NCBI GenBank assembly: GCA_963708645.1 | Contig: CAVPTA010000006.1 | Location: forward strand, 124,001-188,000 | Direction: 5' to 3' | DNA: 64,000 bases | DNA from: RYN-133 sp963708645 | GTDB lineage: Bacteria; Actinomycetota; Actinomycetes; Mycobacteriales; Jatrophihabitantaceae | Shown here: positions 18,587-28,020 of the stretch, piece by piece | How the letters are laid out: every line of letters begins with the position of its first letter | How positions within the stretch are numbered: the stretch's first letter is position 1 | Position numbers and translations under genes: made by a program | The notes under the pieces: model-generated | What the model was told of the DNA's origin: nothing | What the model saw: only the letters and a program-made list of their open reading frames with translations | The model's database searches: none

Positions 18587-19144
18587 TCAGGCTCGGCCGG
18601 CCGCAACGCCATCTGACGCGGGTGGGTCCGCCGTCGGTGCCGGGCCCTGCCGCACGATCTCTACGAGCAGAACCCACGCGCTGTAGACAGTGAGGGCGAA
18701 ACCGCTGGTGAGCCCAAGGGCGACCCAGCGCAGGCCGCCGCCACCGCCCAGCAGCACACTCGCGCATCCGATCGCGGTGGGTAGCGCGACGGCCTGAACC
18801 GTGGCCACCCGCACGGCGAACCACCACCACGGATCGGAGGGCCGATCGGGGCCGTGTCTGAGCTGGACTCGCAGCGCCAATGCGGCTACGACAACGCAGA
18901 TGGCGAGCAGCTCGCCGGTCGATGCATGCGCTGGTTGTGGAGTCAGCAGAACTGCGCTGGCCACGAGCGACAGCATCAGTCCGATGAGAGTTTCTGCGGC
19001 GCGAGCCAGCAACCGGGTGTCGAGCAGCACCCGGTCGAGGTTGATCGAGACTGCCACGAACAGGAGGCCGGCCAGCGCTGCCGCCGCGCCGAGCGTGGCG
19101 GCGAAGAAGGTGCCCCACGCGGCCGGGTCGAAGTCCGGATTCAT
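18587..19144 (-). CDS. Hypothetical integral membrane protein
   Basis: 185 residues with about five hydrophobic helices, starting WGTFFAATLGAAAALAGLLF. The first helix region followed by VAVSINLDRVLLD is shared by a group of uncharacterised actinobacterial membrane proteins. A Pro/Ala-rich tail ends it. Same strand as and 24 bp upstream of the MarR gene, so the two may be co-transcribed. Function unknown. Confidence 0.65.
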   Translation of the reverse strand: MNPDFDPAAWGTFFAATLGAAAALAGLLFVAVSINLDRVLLDTRLLARAAETLIGLMLSLVASAVLLTPQPAHASTGELLAICVVVAALALRVQLRHGPDRPSDPWWWFAVRVATVQAVALPTAIGCASVLLGGGGGLRWVALGLTSGFALTVYSAWVLLVEIVRQGPAPTADPPASDGVAAGRA

Positions 19145-19257
19145 GTCGCGGACGTCGTCTCGAGGCCTGCCGGTGCCGGCGGTGGAGTGCTGGACACCGG
19201 ACCGACGCTAGGCGGGATAGTGTCGAATAGCAACTACATGGACGACGCCTAGGATCG

Positions 19258-21410
19258 ATGCCGATACCGATGGACGGAGCGGCTGTGACGCAGGCGGTGG
19301 TGCGCGACCAGAGCGGCGCCGGTCGCGCACCGAAGCGGCCGGACATCCAAGGACTACGTGCGCTCGCAGTCATCGCTGTCTTCGCCAACCACCTGACCGG
19401 TGATCCTGTGGGTGGATTCGTCGGCGTCGATGTGTTCTTCGTGATCTCGGGCTATCTGATCACCGGCGTCCTACTGCGTGGACTGGACCCGCAACGCGCA
19501 TCGGTCGGCTATCTGACTGCGTTCTACCGCCGCCGGGCGCGGCGCATCCTGCCGGCCGCCGTCGTCGTGATCGCGTTGACGTTGCTCGCCGCGCATTCGG
19601 TCTTCGGGACGAACCGGTTCGCCACAACGCGCGGCGATGCCTGGTGGTCGTTCATCTTCTGGGCCAACTGGCACTTCGTCGATGTCAGGACGAACTACTT
19701 CACGGCGAGCGGCCCGGTCTCACCGTTCGAGCATTTCTGGTCACTCGCGGTCGAGGAACAGTTCTACTTCGTCTGGCCGCTCGTGACGCTGCTTGTGGCG
19801 TCGGCCGTCCCCGAACGACTGCGTCGCGCGTCGATAGCCACTGCAGCGATCGTGATCGGCGGCGTGTCGTTGGCGTTGGCCGCAGCGCACAGCGGGTCCG
19901 AGCCGACGACGACGTACTTCTCGTCGGTCACCCGTGGTTGGGAGATCGGCGTCGGTGCACTGTTGGCGTGCGTGCCGGTGATCCGCGCATCGAGGACGGT
20001 GCTGACGGCTGGGTCGTGGGCCGGCACGATCCTGATCGTCGTTGCGATGTTCGGGACGGCTCCGGCCGGCGCGTTCCCGCTGACCGGAGTGGCGACAGCC
20101 TGCATCGGATGCGCGCTCGTCATCGCCGCAGGCGGCCTGCGCACTGCGTGGAATCCACTGCTCACAAACTGGATCGCCGCACGCGTCGGCGACATCTCCT
20201 ACTCGCTCTATCTCGTTCACTTCCCGGTGATCGTGTTGCTCGCGGCGGCCATGTCCGATCACGGCGCAGCCTTCTACGCCTCCGCTGTTCTGCTGACGCT
20301 CGTCCGCGTCATGTGCGCTGTACGCACTCGTCGAGCGACCTGTGCTCGACTCGAATTGGCTTCGTCCGAAACACGAATCGCGCGATCGCCGCACGCGAGG
20401 AAGCGATCCGGTCGGCAGCGCGCGATGGGTGCTCGTCGCGGCGGTCTGCGGAGCTGCGGGGCTGGTGACGATCGGACTGCAGCCCGACCAGAACGCAGCG
20501 CTCGCCAGGGAATACCAGGCGATCAATTCGCAGACGCAGCCAACGGCGACAACGCTGCCGATGCAGCTCGCGGCACTGCAGAAGCAGATCGCGACGGCGT
20601 TACGGGCGACGACGTATCCGACGCTGCACCCGAGCATGGACGATGCGACCAGTGGCGACTTCGCGTCCGAACGCATCATCGCGTGCGGGCAGGACGCGCT
20701 CGCGCCGCTCGCTTCGTGCACGTTCGGCGCGGACGTCACGCGACGCACACGCATCTACATCACCGGCGACTCGACCTCGGCGGTGTACGCCGAAGCGTTC
20801 AGCTTCGATCGTCGAGTCGATGCCCGGCTGGCGATTGATCATCCGCAGCGGATTCGGCTGTCCGTTCTCGGCGGCCGCCTACCAGCAGGTGGACGGCACT
20901 CAGGGCGCATGCAGCAGCCACAACGACACCGTGGTTCAGGAAATCGGTCGGCTCCGTCCGGACGTGCTCATCGTTACGAACGAGTACCACGAGCAGATCC
21001 AGGTCGGTGCCACGACTCCGGTCTCTGCGGCCGAGCAGGCTGCCGAGGTTGATCGCGAGCTCACCGAGGTTCGCGCCGAGGTCGGGACGGTGGTGCTGCT
21101 CGCCCCGCCGCCGGGCGGCGCAGACCTGCAGGATTGTTACCGGCCCGACGCGTCACCCGTGCACTGTGTAGTTCGACCCTCACAGACCTGGATCGACCTG
21201 GCCGATGCCCAGCGCGCGGCGGCGAATCGCTTCCACGACAGGTTCGTCGACCCGCGCGGATGGTTCTGCTCGCCGGCGGGGTATTGCCCGGCTTTCGTCG
21301 CTGGTGTTCCGACGATGTACGACGCCACGCATGCCACGCAGGCATACATGCGAACCATCGCCCCCGTCATGCGCAGCGCGCTTCATCGCGCCCACGTGTT
21401 ACCCGCCTGA
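19258..21410 (+). CDS. Membrane O-acyltransferase (OafA/YrhL type) with C-terminal SGNH domain (two frameshifts)
   Basis: About 717 residues. The N-terminal Acyl_transf_3 domain begins RPDIQGLRALAVIAVFANH, has FVGVDVFFVISGYLITGVLL and the SVEEQFYFVWP-type motif SLAVEEQFYFVWPL, and about ten helices. The extracellular C-terminal SGNH domain has the Ser block YITGDSTSAVYAEAF, LIVTNEYHEQ and the DxxH pair in YDATHATQAYM. Frame breaks near 20320 and 20840 are each cured by removing one base. Such proteins acetylate cell-surface polysaccharides. ATG at 19258; a second ATG at 19270 is possible. The 113-bp gap to the divergent membrane gene should hold the promoter. Confidence 0.88.
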
Positions 21411-21439
21411 GTCGCGATGCCGTTTCAGCCGTAAGGCTC

Positions 21440-21583
21440 TGCTAGCGTGTGCATCGGTTATTCAGCACTTCCTACCTCGGCCCCATTGCGCGACGCAGGA
21501 GTTGTTGCAGTTGCGTGGGCCGCCTTTCAGCGCCATCGAAAGTCGAAACCGCAGACCACCCGATGCACACGGTGTGCGTCGGG
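21440..21583 (+). promoter_or_regulatory. Promoter and structured leader of the cold-shock gene
   Basis: TGC-TAGCGT at 21440-21448 looks like an extended -10 element; the -35 is poor. The leader to the ATG at 21612 is about 155 nt. Near its end CCCGATGCACAC (21559-21570) pairs with GTGTGCGTCGGG (21572-21583), with one wobble, leaving 15 bases to the AAGG ribosome site. Long structured leaders are typical of cold-shock mRNAs; the thermal role here is inferred. Confidence 0.45.
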
Positions 21584-21611
21584 AGTACGGCGAATTTGAA
21601 GGTGAATGGGA

Positions 21612-21815
21612 ATGGCACAAGGCACCGTGAAGTGGTTCAACAGCGAAAAGGGCTTCGGCTTCATCAGCCCCGACGACGGCACGAAGGACGTCTTCGTCCA
21701 CTTCTCCGCAATCAGTGGCGACGGCTACAAGAGCCTCGAAGACAACCAGCGGGTTGAGTTCGACACGACCCAGGGCCAAAAGGGTCCGCAGGCGGAGAAC
21801 GTTCGCGCTATCTAA
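21612..21815 (+). CDS. Cold-shock protein, CspA family
   Basis: 67 residues forming one OB fold. RNP1 KGFGFISPDDG and RNP2 VFVHFSAI bind single-stranded nucleic acid, and TVKWFNSEKGFGFI is the family hallmark. ATG at 21612 has AAGG nine bases upstream; the in-frame ATG at 21606 is less well spaced. The stop TAA abuts the GTG of the fatty-acid desaturase with no gap, so the pair is a bicistronic unit. Confidence 0.95.
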   Translation: MAQGTVKWFNSEKGFGFISPDDGTKDVFVHFSAISGDGYKSLEDNQRVEFDTTQGQKGPQAENVRAI

Positions 21816-22859
21816 GTGACGACCTTGTCCGCCCAGCAGGGCAGTGACTACGCCGGTCTCAGTCGCCTGGTACGCAGCGCGCGCTTGTTGGAACGCACAC
21901 CGTGGCTCTACGGAGTCCGTGCGGTTCTGACACTCGCATTCTTCGCTGCGTGCTGGTGGCTGCTGGCCGTGGTCGGTTCGTCATGGCTGGCGCTGATCGT
22001 GGCCGGCGCACTGGGGCTCGCTTCGACGCAGGTCGCGTTCTTCGGCCATGACGGCGGGCACCAGCAGATCGCGTCGAGTCGCACGGGCAATCTTGTGGTC
22101 AGCCTGGTGGCAGGGAACCTGCTCACCGGGCTGAGCACAGCCTGGTGGGCGGACAAGCACAACCGGCATCATGCCAACCCGAACAAGGAAGATCACGACC
22201 CCGACATCGGCGAGGGCGTGCTTGCCTTCACGACGAATCACGCCGCGAATCGGCGCGGCCCGCTCGCCAAGGCGGTGACTCGCAATCAGGCCTTCCTGTT
22301 CTTCCCGCTACTGACGCTCGAAGGCCTGAACCTGCACTTCGCGAGCATCGACTTCCTGCGACGGACGCGCACGGCGAAGCTGCGTCGCACCGAGATCGCG
22401 TTGCTGTGTGTTCACGCGATTGCGTATGTCGGCGGGATATTGGCCGTACTCGGCCCCGTGCAGGGCATTGCGTTCGTCGCCGTGCACCAAGCCGTCTTCG
22501 GTCTGTACATGGGCTGCTCGTTCGCGCCGAACCACAAGGGCATGCTGACGATCGGGGCCGATGAGAAGATCGACTACCTGCGCCGGCAGGTGCTCACTTC
22601 GCGCAACGTGCGCGGTGGCTGGCTGGTCGACGAGCTCCTCGGTGGCCTCAATTACCAGATCGAGCATCACCTGTTCCCGAGCATGCCGCGTGCCAACCTT
22701 CGGCGCGCCCGGCGCCTGGTCCGTTCCTACTGCGAGACCCATCGCATCGCGTATGCCGAGACGAGTCTCGCTTCGTCCTACGTGATCGTGCTGCGTCACT
22801 TGCACTCGCTCGGCGCACCGCTGCGAGCCGCGCAGCGCGAGCGCATAGCAGCCACCTAG
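21816..22859 (+). CDS. Membrane fatty-acid desaturase (acyl-lipid, delta-6-like type)
   Basis: 347 residues. Three His boxes bind the di-iron centre: GHDGGH near 86-91, HNRHH near 115-119 and QIEHH near 284-288. Hydrophobic pairs lie at about 35-80 and 185-235. The QIEHH third box groups it with front-end-type acyl-lipid desaturases, but there is no cytochrome b5 domain. GTG at 21816 follows the CspA stop directly, so translation must be coupled. Desaturation keeps membranes fluid in the cold, matching its partner. Confidence 0.9.
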   Translation: MTTLSAQQGSDYAGLSRLVRSARLLERTPWLYGVRAVLTLAFFAACWWLLAVVGSSWLALIVAGALGLASTQVAFFGHDGGHQQIASSRTGNLVVSLVAGNLLTGLSTAWWADKHNRHHANPNKEDHDPDIGEGVLAFTTNHAANRRGPLAKAVTRNQAFLFFPLLTLEGLNLHFASIDFLRRTRTAKLRRTEIALLCVHAIAYVGGILAVLGPVQGIAFVAVHQAVFGLYMGCSFAPNHKGMLTIGADEKIDYLRRQVLTSRNVRGGWLVDELLGGLNYQIEHHLFPSMPRANLRRARRLVRSYCETHRIAYAETSLASSYVIVLRHLHSLGAPLRAAQRERIAAT

Positions 22860-23024
22860 TCACTGCACCGGGACGGTCCGCTTGCGGGTGATTCGTCCGG
22901 GTCATGGTGCGCGATAGTCCGCCAAGATCGCCTGGAGGCTTGACTGCGCTTCGGGACTGCGAAACGTTGTGCACCACCGTTCACGCGGTGTTCACAGTTT
23001 CGTCCGCCCAGAAAGGCGTTCTGC

Positions 23025-23960
23025 ATGTTCCGTTCGGCAATGAAGCCACGTAAGAAGATCGCAATCATCGCAGCAGTCGGTGCTGCGGTTGCCGCCCTGA
23101 CCACAGCCGGTGTCGCTCCGGCCTCTGCGGCCTCGACACCTGCCCCGGTTACCCAGGGCTCCCGCTACCTCGCACTCGGCGACTCGATCGCGTTCGGGTT
23201 CCGCGAGTCGAACGCGGTTCAGACGCCCGACTACCCGAAGCCCTCAACCTTCCACGGCTACCCGTACCTGATCGGTCAGGACCTCGGGCTGAAGGTGACG
23301 AACGCGGCCTGCCCCGGTGAGACGGCAGCCAGCTTCATCACCGCCGGACATCTCGACCACGGCTGCTCCGCTGACGAAAACGGGGTGGCCGCCGCTGGCT
23401 ACCGGACGAACTTCCCGCTGCACGCGACGTACACCTCGCCGAGCGAGTCGCAGCTGCAGTTCGCGATCGCGTTCCTGAAGAAGTACCCCGGCACGAAGCT
23501 GGTCACCCTGCAGATCGGGGCGAACGACGGTCTGCGCTGCATCGAGCTGGGCAACTGCAACACGCTCCAGCAGAAGGCAGAGCTGGCCCAGCGCGTCCAG
23601 AAGCGGCTGAACACGATCCTGACCGCGATCACCAACAAGGGCGGCTACCACGGCCAGCTGGTGCTCGTGAACTACTACTCGGTCAACTCGGCCAGCACCG
23701 ACGCGAACGAGAACAGCACGCTGCTCAACGCAGCGGAGGGCGCAGTCGCGAAGAACTTCAAGAACGTGACGATCGCCGACTCGTACTCGCGGTTCGCGGC
23801 GGCGTCGCGTAATGCCGCGGGCAACGACACGTGCGCTGCTGGTCTCGAGACGATCCTGACCGCCAGCACGCCGCCGAACGGCACGTGCGGCATCCACCCG
23901 AGCCTCGGCGGCCACGCGCTGATCGCCAGCTCGGTCGAGCGGGTCGTCAAGAAGGCCTGA
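23025..23960 (+). CDS. Secreted SGNH/GDSL hydrolase
   Basis: 311 residues. Signal peptide: KPRKK, a 20-residue hydrophobic core and an APASAAS cleavage region. Block I YLALGDSIAFGF has the nucleophile Ser, block III is QIGANDG, and the acid/base pair is in CGIHPSLGGHALIA. Six Cys residues after the signal suggest disulfides, as in secreted actinomycete SGNH lipases. ATG at 23025 has AAAGGCG upstream; ATG at 23040 is an alternative. A strong terminator follows, so it is monocistronic. Confidence 0.88.
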   Translation: MFRSAMKPRKKIAIIAAVGAAVAALTTAGVAPASAASTPAPVTQGSRYLALGDSIAFGFRESNAVQTPDYPKPSTFHGYPYLIGQDLGLKVTNAACPGETAASFITAGHLDHGCSADENGVAAAGYRTNFPLHATYTSPSESQLQFAIAFLKKYPGTKLVTLQIGANDGLRCIELGNCNTLQQKAELAQRVQKRLNTILTAITNKGGYHGQLVLVNYYSVNSASTDANENSTLLNAAEGAVAKNFKNVTIADSYSRFAAASRNAAGNDTCAAGLETILTASTPPNGTCGIHPSLGGHALIASSVERVVKKA

Positions 23961-23979
23961 CGATCCACCAGTTCACGAC

Positions 23980-24018
23980 AGAGGTCCCCGGCCGATACGG
24001 CCGGGGACCTCTGCTTTT
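23980..24018 (+). terminator. Intrinsic terminator after the SGNH hydrolase gene
   Basis: AGAGGTCCCCGGCC at 23980-23993 and its exact complement at 23999-24012 form a 14-bp stem with loop GATAC, followed by GCTTTT. This is the best terminator in the window. Its T run overlaps the -35 of the next promoter. Confidence 0.93.
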
Positions 24019-24047
24019 GACCTCAAGCCGACTTGAGCTTGTTAGCT
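24017..24047 (+). promoter_or_regulatory. SoxR-box-like promoter of the questin-oxidase-like gene
   Basis: TTGACC (24017-24022) and TTAGCT (24042-24047) are separated by 19 bp, the overlong spacing of MerR/SoxR-activated promoters. The spacer holds CCTCAAG-CCGA-CTTGAGC (24021-24038). The known SoxR box of E. coli soxS is CCTCAAGTTAACTTGAGG, so 13 of 14 arm positions match with the same four-base centre. Transcription would begin close to the ATG at 24054. Confidence 0.65.
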
Positions 24048-24063
24048 GTATACATGCCTGAAA

Positions 24064-25065
24064 TTGACGACACTGGACGAGACCCTGCTCCGCCTGCATC
24101 GCTACGGCCCCGAGTTCGAGGGTTGGCTCAGCAACCACGGGCCGATGGCGGTCGAGGCGATGGAGCGCCGCGGACGGGACTCGCACATCACCGGGTGGAC
24201 CGACGAGTACGTGAAACGACTCGATGCCGCGCCCGGCCGCGGCCGCGCTCTGACCGAGGATGAATTCGACGACGCGCTCGGCGATCCACGTCTCGCGGCC
24301 GACTGGCTCGCCACATTTCGCGCGCAGCTCACCGACTCCCCGTGGCAGTCGGTGTTGGCGCACTGGTGGCTGCGGCTGCTGCCCGGCATCGCCGCGGGAG
24401 CGACCCACGGTGTCATCCGGGTCGGACACGCAGTGGTCTCACTCCGCGAGCACGAGACGCAGCCGCGGATCGCTGAGCTCGCGCATGCCCTCGGGTACTG
24501 GGCGATGCGCTGGCAGCGCGTTCCCGTGGTTGTCCCGCGCGGCGCGGGACTGCCCAGCGAGGTGGTCGGCCGCGTGCCGGCAGTGGCCGACCAGAGTGGC
24601 GGCATCAGGCCACGCCTGGCACAGCTCGAGTCGACGGCGGGCTACGTCGACACCGCCGAGTCGCTGGCACCGGCACGTGACGTCCCACGCGATCTCGAAG
24701 CGCTCGTCGACGCAGTCGTGCTCCGCTACGCCCGATGGGCGCACGGCAACCCCACGATGCTCGTCCACGCGGCCACCGCACCGAACGCAGTGCTGCGGAC
24801 GCTGCCCAGCCTGCCCGTCGAGCTCTGGCAGCCGTCCTACGCAGCGGCATGGTCGGCGTCGGCGGCAGTCGTTGCGGCGTACCGGCCATCGACCGACGGC
24901 GACGTCAAGCATCGGCCGAGCGACGCGGACGCGTTCGACGAAACCGTCGCCGCGGGCAGTGAGCACATGATCAAGCTCGCCGACACCGCGCTCGAGACCT
25001 ACGAGCGCACCAACGACAGCGACGCGCTACGGGCGATCGGTGCGGCCGTTCGGCTCGGAGCCTGA
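24064..25065 (+). CDS. Questin-oxidase-like family protein
   Basis: 333 residues. GWLSNHGPMAVEAM, LPGIAAGATHGVIRVGHAV and SEHMIKLADTALE contain the conserved His residues of the questin oxidase family (named for the fungal enzyme opening the anthraquinone questin; bacterial members are unstudied). Start problem: the frame opens with TTG at 24064 without a Shine-Dalgarno, while an ATG at 24054 is out of frame by one. Removing one A from AAATTG gives MPELTTLDE, a leaderless mRNA start that fits the promoter. Monocistronic or co-transcribed with the LolA-like gene 61 bp on. Confidence 0.75.
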   Translation: MTTLDETLLRLHRYGPEFEGWLSNHGPMAVEAMERRGRDSHITGWTDEYVKRLDAAPGRGRALTEDEFDDALGDPRLAADWLATFRAQLTDSPWQSVLAHWWLRLLPGIAAGATHGVIRVGHAVVSLREHETQPRIAELAHALGYWAMRWQRVPVVVPRGAGLPSEVVGRVPAVADQSGGIRPRLAQLESTAGYVDTAESLAPARDVPRDLEALVDAVVLRYARWAHGNPTMLVHAATAPNAVLRTLPSLPVELWQPSYAAAWSASAAVVAAYRPSTDGDVKHRPSDADAFDETVAAGSEHMIKLADTALETYERTNDSDALRAIGAAVRLGA

Positions 25066-25126
25066 GCCCCGCGCCCATCGAGGCTCGGTAAGAAGGGTCT
25101 CAGCAGTGAAGGGGGATGATGGAGCC

Positions 25127-26227
25127 ATGGTGCTTTCGCTTGGTTCTGGCCGGCGGCGGGCTGCGTGGCTCGTCCCGGTCGCCGTCATTGCAGCAGTGGG
25201 CGTCGGAGCCGCGATCGAATCATCCGGCGCGTCCGCCGCGCCGCGCCTGGCACCGCGCACGCCGGCGCAGCTGCTGACAGCCGTCGCGAAGACGACGACG
25301 ACCGCGCTGTCCGGAAAGATCACCGAGGCCACCAGCCTCGGCTTCCCCGAACTTCCCGGCGCCGGCAACACCGCGACGCTCTCGTGGCAGTCGTTCCTCA
25401 CCGGTTCGCATTCGGTTCGGGTATGGGTCGACGGCGCGGCCAAGCAGCGGCTTGCGGTGATCGGCGAACTGTCCGAGGCCGACATCGTGCACAACGGCCG
25501 TGACGTCTGGACCTACACGTCCGACTCGAACTCGGTGAGCCATCGCGTCCTGCCCGCCCACGCGCGCAAGCACGACGTCGTGGATCCCACCCACGCCGAG
25601 CTGACTCCCGCCGCGGCGACCGCGCGGGTGCTGAAGGCGATCTCGCCGACGACGTCCGTCAGGCTCGGACCGACCCAGATGGTCGCCGACCATGCGGCCT
25701 ACACGCTCGTGATCTCGCCGCGCGACGCTCGCTCGACCATTCGCAAGATCACCATCGCCGTCGACAGCACCCACTTCGTCCCGCTGCAGGTCGAAGTGTT
25801 CGGTGCGTCGTCGACCCCCGCGATCAAGGTGGGCTTCACCGACATCTCGTTCGCGACGCCTGCCGCCTCGACGTTCAACTTCCACGCCCCGGCCGGAGCA
25901 ACGGTGACGAAGAATCCGTTCACCGGCTCCCCGTCCTCGCACGACGGGGAACAGGCGGCCCCCGCGCCGATGCAAGGGCCCACAGGTTCGCTGCGACCGC
26001 GCGTCATCGGTTCGGGATGGACATCGGTGATCGAGGTTCACGGCGCCGACCAGCTCGCCGCGATGTCGGGACCGGTCTCGCAGCTCACCACCCGGGTCGG
26101 CACGTCCGGGACGAGGTTGCTGCACACCGCGCTGGTGAACGCAGTGCTGCTTCCCGACGGGCGCGCGTTCGTCGCTGCGATGCGGCCGGCGGCTCTCGAG
26201 CACATCGCCGCAACAACCACTCACTGA
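25127..26227 (+). CDS. Exported LolA/RseB-like protein
   Basis: 366 residues. ATG at 25127 with GGGGGA ten bases upstream (a GTG at 25106 is possible). An N-terminal membrane or signal segment WLVPVAVIAAVGVGAAI is followed by a domain starting TPAQLLTAVAKTTTTALSG and containing VRVWVDGAAKQRLAVIGELS and HNGRDVWTYTSDSN, features of LolA/MucB-type lipid-binding beta folds. The C-terminal 90 residues contain GSGWTSVIEVHG. Actinobacterial members are linked to lipoprotein or signal handling, but none is well defined. The stop lies 8 bp before the ABC ATPase gene, suggesting one operon. Confidence 0.75.
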   Translation: MVLSLGSGRRRAAWLVPVAVIAAVGVGAAIESSGASAAPRLAPRTPAQLLTAVAKTTTTALSGKITEATSLGFPELPGAGNTATLSWQSFLTGSHSVRVWVDGAAKQRLAVIGELSEADIVHNGRDVWTYTSDSNSVSHRVLPAHARKHDVVDPTHAELTPAAATARVLKAISPTTSVRLGPTQMVADHAAYTLVISPRDARSTIRKITIAVDSTHFVPLQVEVFGASSTPAIKVGFTDISFATPAASTFNFHAPAGATVTKNPFTGSPSSHDGEQAAPAPMQGPTGSLRPRVIGSGWTSVIEVHGADQLAAMSGPVSQLTTRVGTSGTRLLHTALVNAVLLPDGRAFVAAMRPAALEHIAATTTH

Positions 26228-26235
26228 GCCCGTCC

Positions 26236-27172
26236 GTGGCCGTCGCGGTGCGCACGGCGGGACTGACCCGTCGATTCGGTGCGCAGGTGGCCGTCGACGC
26301 CATCGATCTGAACGTTCCACACGGTGCCGTCTACGGCTTCCTCGGACCCAACGGATCGGGCAAGACGACTACGATCCGCATGCTGCTCGGGCTCATCGGA
26401 GCGGACGCCGGCGAGATAGAACTGCTCGGGACGGCGATGCCGCGTGACAGCTCGCGGGTGCTGCCACGTGTCGGTGCGCTGATCGAAGGCCCCGCGTTTC
26501 ATCCCTATCTCACCGGGTTGCAGAATCTGCGCCGTCTGGACGTGAGCGATGCGACGGCCGACCCCGCGTCGTCGCGGACGCGCATCGACTCGGCACTCGC
26601 GCGCGTCGGGCTTACGGCGGCCGCCGGCAAGAAGTACCGCAACTACTCGCTCGGCATGAAGCAACGGCTCGGTCTTGCTGCCGCGCTGCTGCAGCCCCGT
26701 GACCTGTTGATCCTCGACGAGCCGACGAACGGGCTTGATCCGCAGGGCACCCGCGAGGTGCGCAAGCTCGTCCGCGATCTCGCCACCGACGGCACGACCG
26801 TGCTGGTGTCGAGCCATCTGCTCAGCGAGATCGAGCAGATCGCAACGCACGTCGGAATGATGTCGGCGGGCCGGCTCGTGCGCCAGGGCACCCTCGACGA
26901 AGTGCTCGCCGACGGCGCTCGCGCAACTGTTGGTGAGCACGCCCGACCTCGATACTGCTGCTGCGGTGCTGCAACGACTGGGCCTCGCCGTGCCCACGGT
27001 CGACAAGGAACACGAGACCGTCCAGGCCCGCCTCGACTCGGTCCCCGTCGAAGATGTCGCCCGCGAACTCGTGCACGGCGGTGTCAGGCTGCGTGGCCTC
27101 TCGGTCGATCGTCCCGATCTCGAGGACCTGTTCGTCTCGATCACCGGCGAGGGCTTCGATGTCGTCAACTGA
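26236..27172 (+). CDS. ABC exporter ATP-binding protein (one frameshift)
   Basis: About 311 residues. Walker A GPNGSGKTTTIRMLLGL near 37-53, signature YSLGMKQRLGLAAALL, Walker B LLILDEPTNGLDPQGTREV and switch VSSHLLSE. This is the DrrA/CcmA-type drug or lipid exporter family. The frame breaks near 26922; one base removed leads to ALAQLLVSTPDLDTA and the tail DLEDLFVSITGEGFDVVN. GTG at 26236, 8 bp after the LolA-like gene. The end overlaps the permease start by 14 bp. Confidence 0.9.
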
Positions 27173-28016
27173 GCTCGCGCCGCCGCGCCCCAAGCGCTAC
27201 CGCGGCGCGTTCTTGCGGCTGTACCGCTCCGAGGTGTGGCTGTTGCTCCGTAGGCGCCGCAATCAGATCCTGCTCGCAGTGCTCGCCGTGATCCCGATCT
27301 TCATCGGCGTCGCCGTGAAGATCAGCGCGCCGCAGAACGGCGACGGCCCTCAGTTCATCGGACGCATCACCGGCAACGGCCTGTTCCTCGTTTTCACCGC
27401 GATCACGGTGGCGATCCCGTTCTTCCTGCCGCTGATCATCAGCGTCGTCGCCGGCGACGCGATCGCCGGCGAAGCGGGGCTCGGCACGCTGCGCTACATA
27501 CTGACCGTCCCGGTCGGGCGCGGCCGCCTCCTGACCGTCAAGAGTCTTGCCGTCGCGACGTTCACCGCGATCGCCGTCCTCATCGTCGCGCTCGTCGGAC
27601 TGCTCGCCGGCGCGGCACTGTTCGGCCTGCATTCGCTCGTGCTGCTCTCTGGCGACACCGTGTCGCTCGGCGACGGCTTGTTGCGCACGCTCGGTGTCGT
27701 CGTCTACGTCACGATCGCGCTGTTCGCGCTGGCATCGGGCGGGCTGCTCATCTCGACGCTGACCGAGAATGCCATCGCGGCGATGGCAAGCGCCGTGAGC
27801 ATCGCCGTGTTCTCGGCGCTGCTCGACGCTGTCCCGCAGCTGTCAGCGATCCATCCCGCGCTGCTGACCGACCACTGGCTCGGCTACGGCGAACTGCTGC
27901 GCACCTCGATCAGCACGAGCGACCTCACGCGGTGGACGCTGCTGCATCTTGCCTATGCGGCGATCTTCCTCAGTCTGGCCTGGTCGAGGATGACCACCAA
28001 GGACGTCAGCAGCTGA
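27159..28016 (+). CDS. ABC-2 type exporter permease
   Basis: 285 residues with six predicted helices. Cytoplasmic start RLYRSEVWLLLRRRRNQIL, then a loop DAIAGEAGLGTLRYILTVPV typical of ABC-2 permeases (the GTLRYLLTSPVSR-type motif). ATG at 27159 lies inside the ATPase gene end, so they are coupled. Together with the ATPase and the LolA-like secreted protein it may export a lipid, peptide or the LolA-like partner's ligand. Substrate unknown. Confidence 0.88.
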   Translation: MSSTELAPPRPKRYRGAFLRLYRSEVWLLLRRRRNQILLAVLAVIPIFIGVAVKISAPQNGDGPQFIGRITGNGLFLVFTAITVAIPFFLPLIISVVAGDAIAGEAGLGTLRYILTVPVGRGRLLTVKSLAVATFTAIAVLIVALVGLLAGAALFGLHSLVLLSGDTVSLGDGLLRTLGVVVYVTIALFALASGGLLISTLTENAIAAMASAVSIAVFSALLDAVPQLSAIHPALLTDHWLGYGELLRTSISTSDLTRWTLLHLAYAAIFLSLAWSRMTTKDVSS

Positions 28017-28020
28017 GCGT

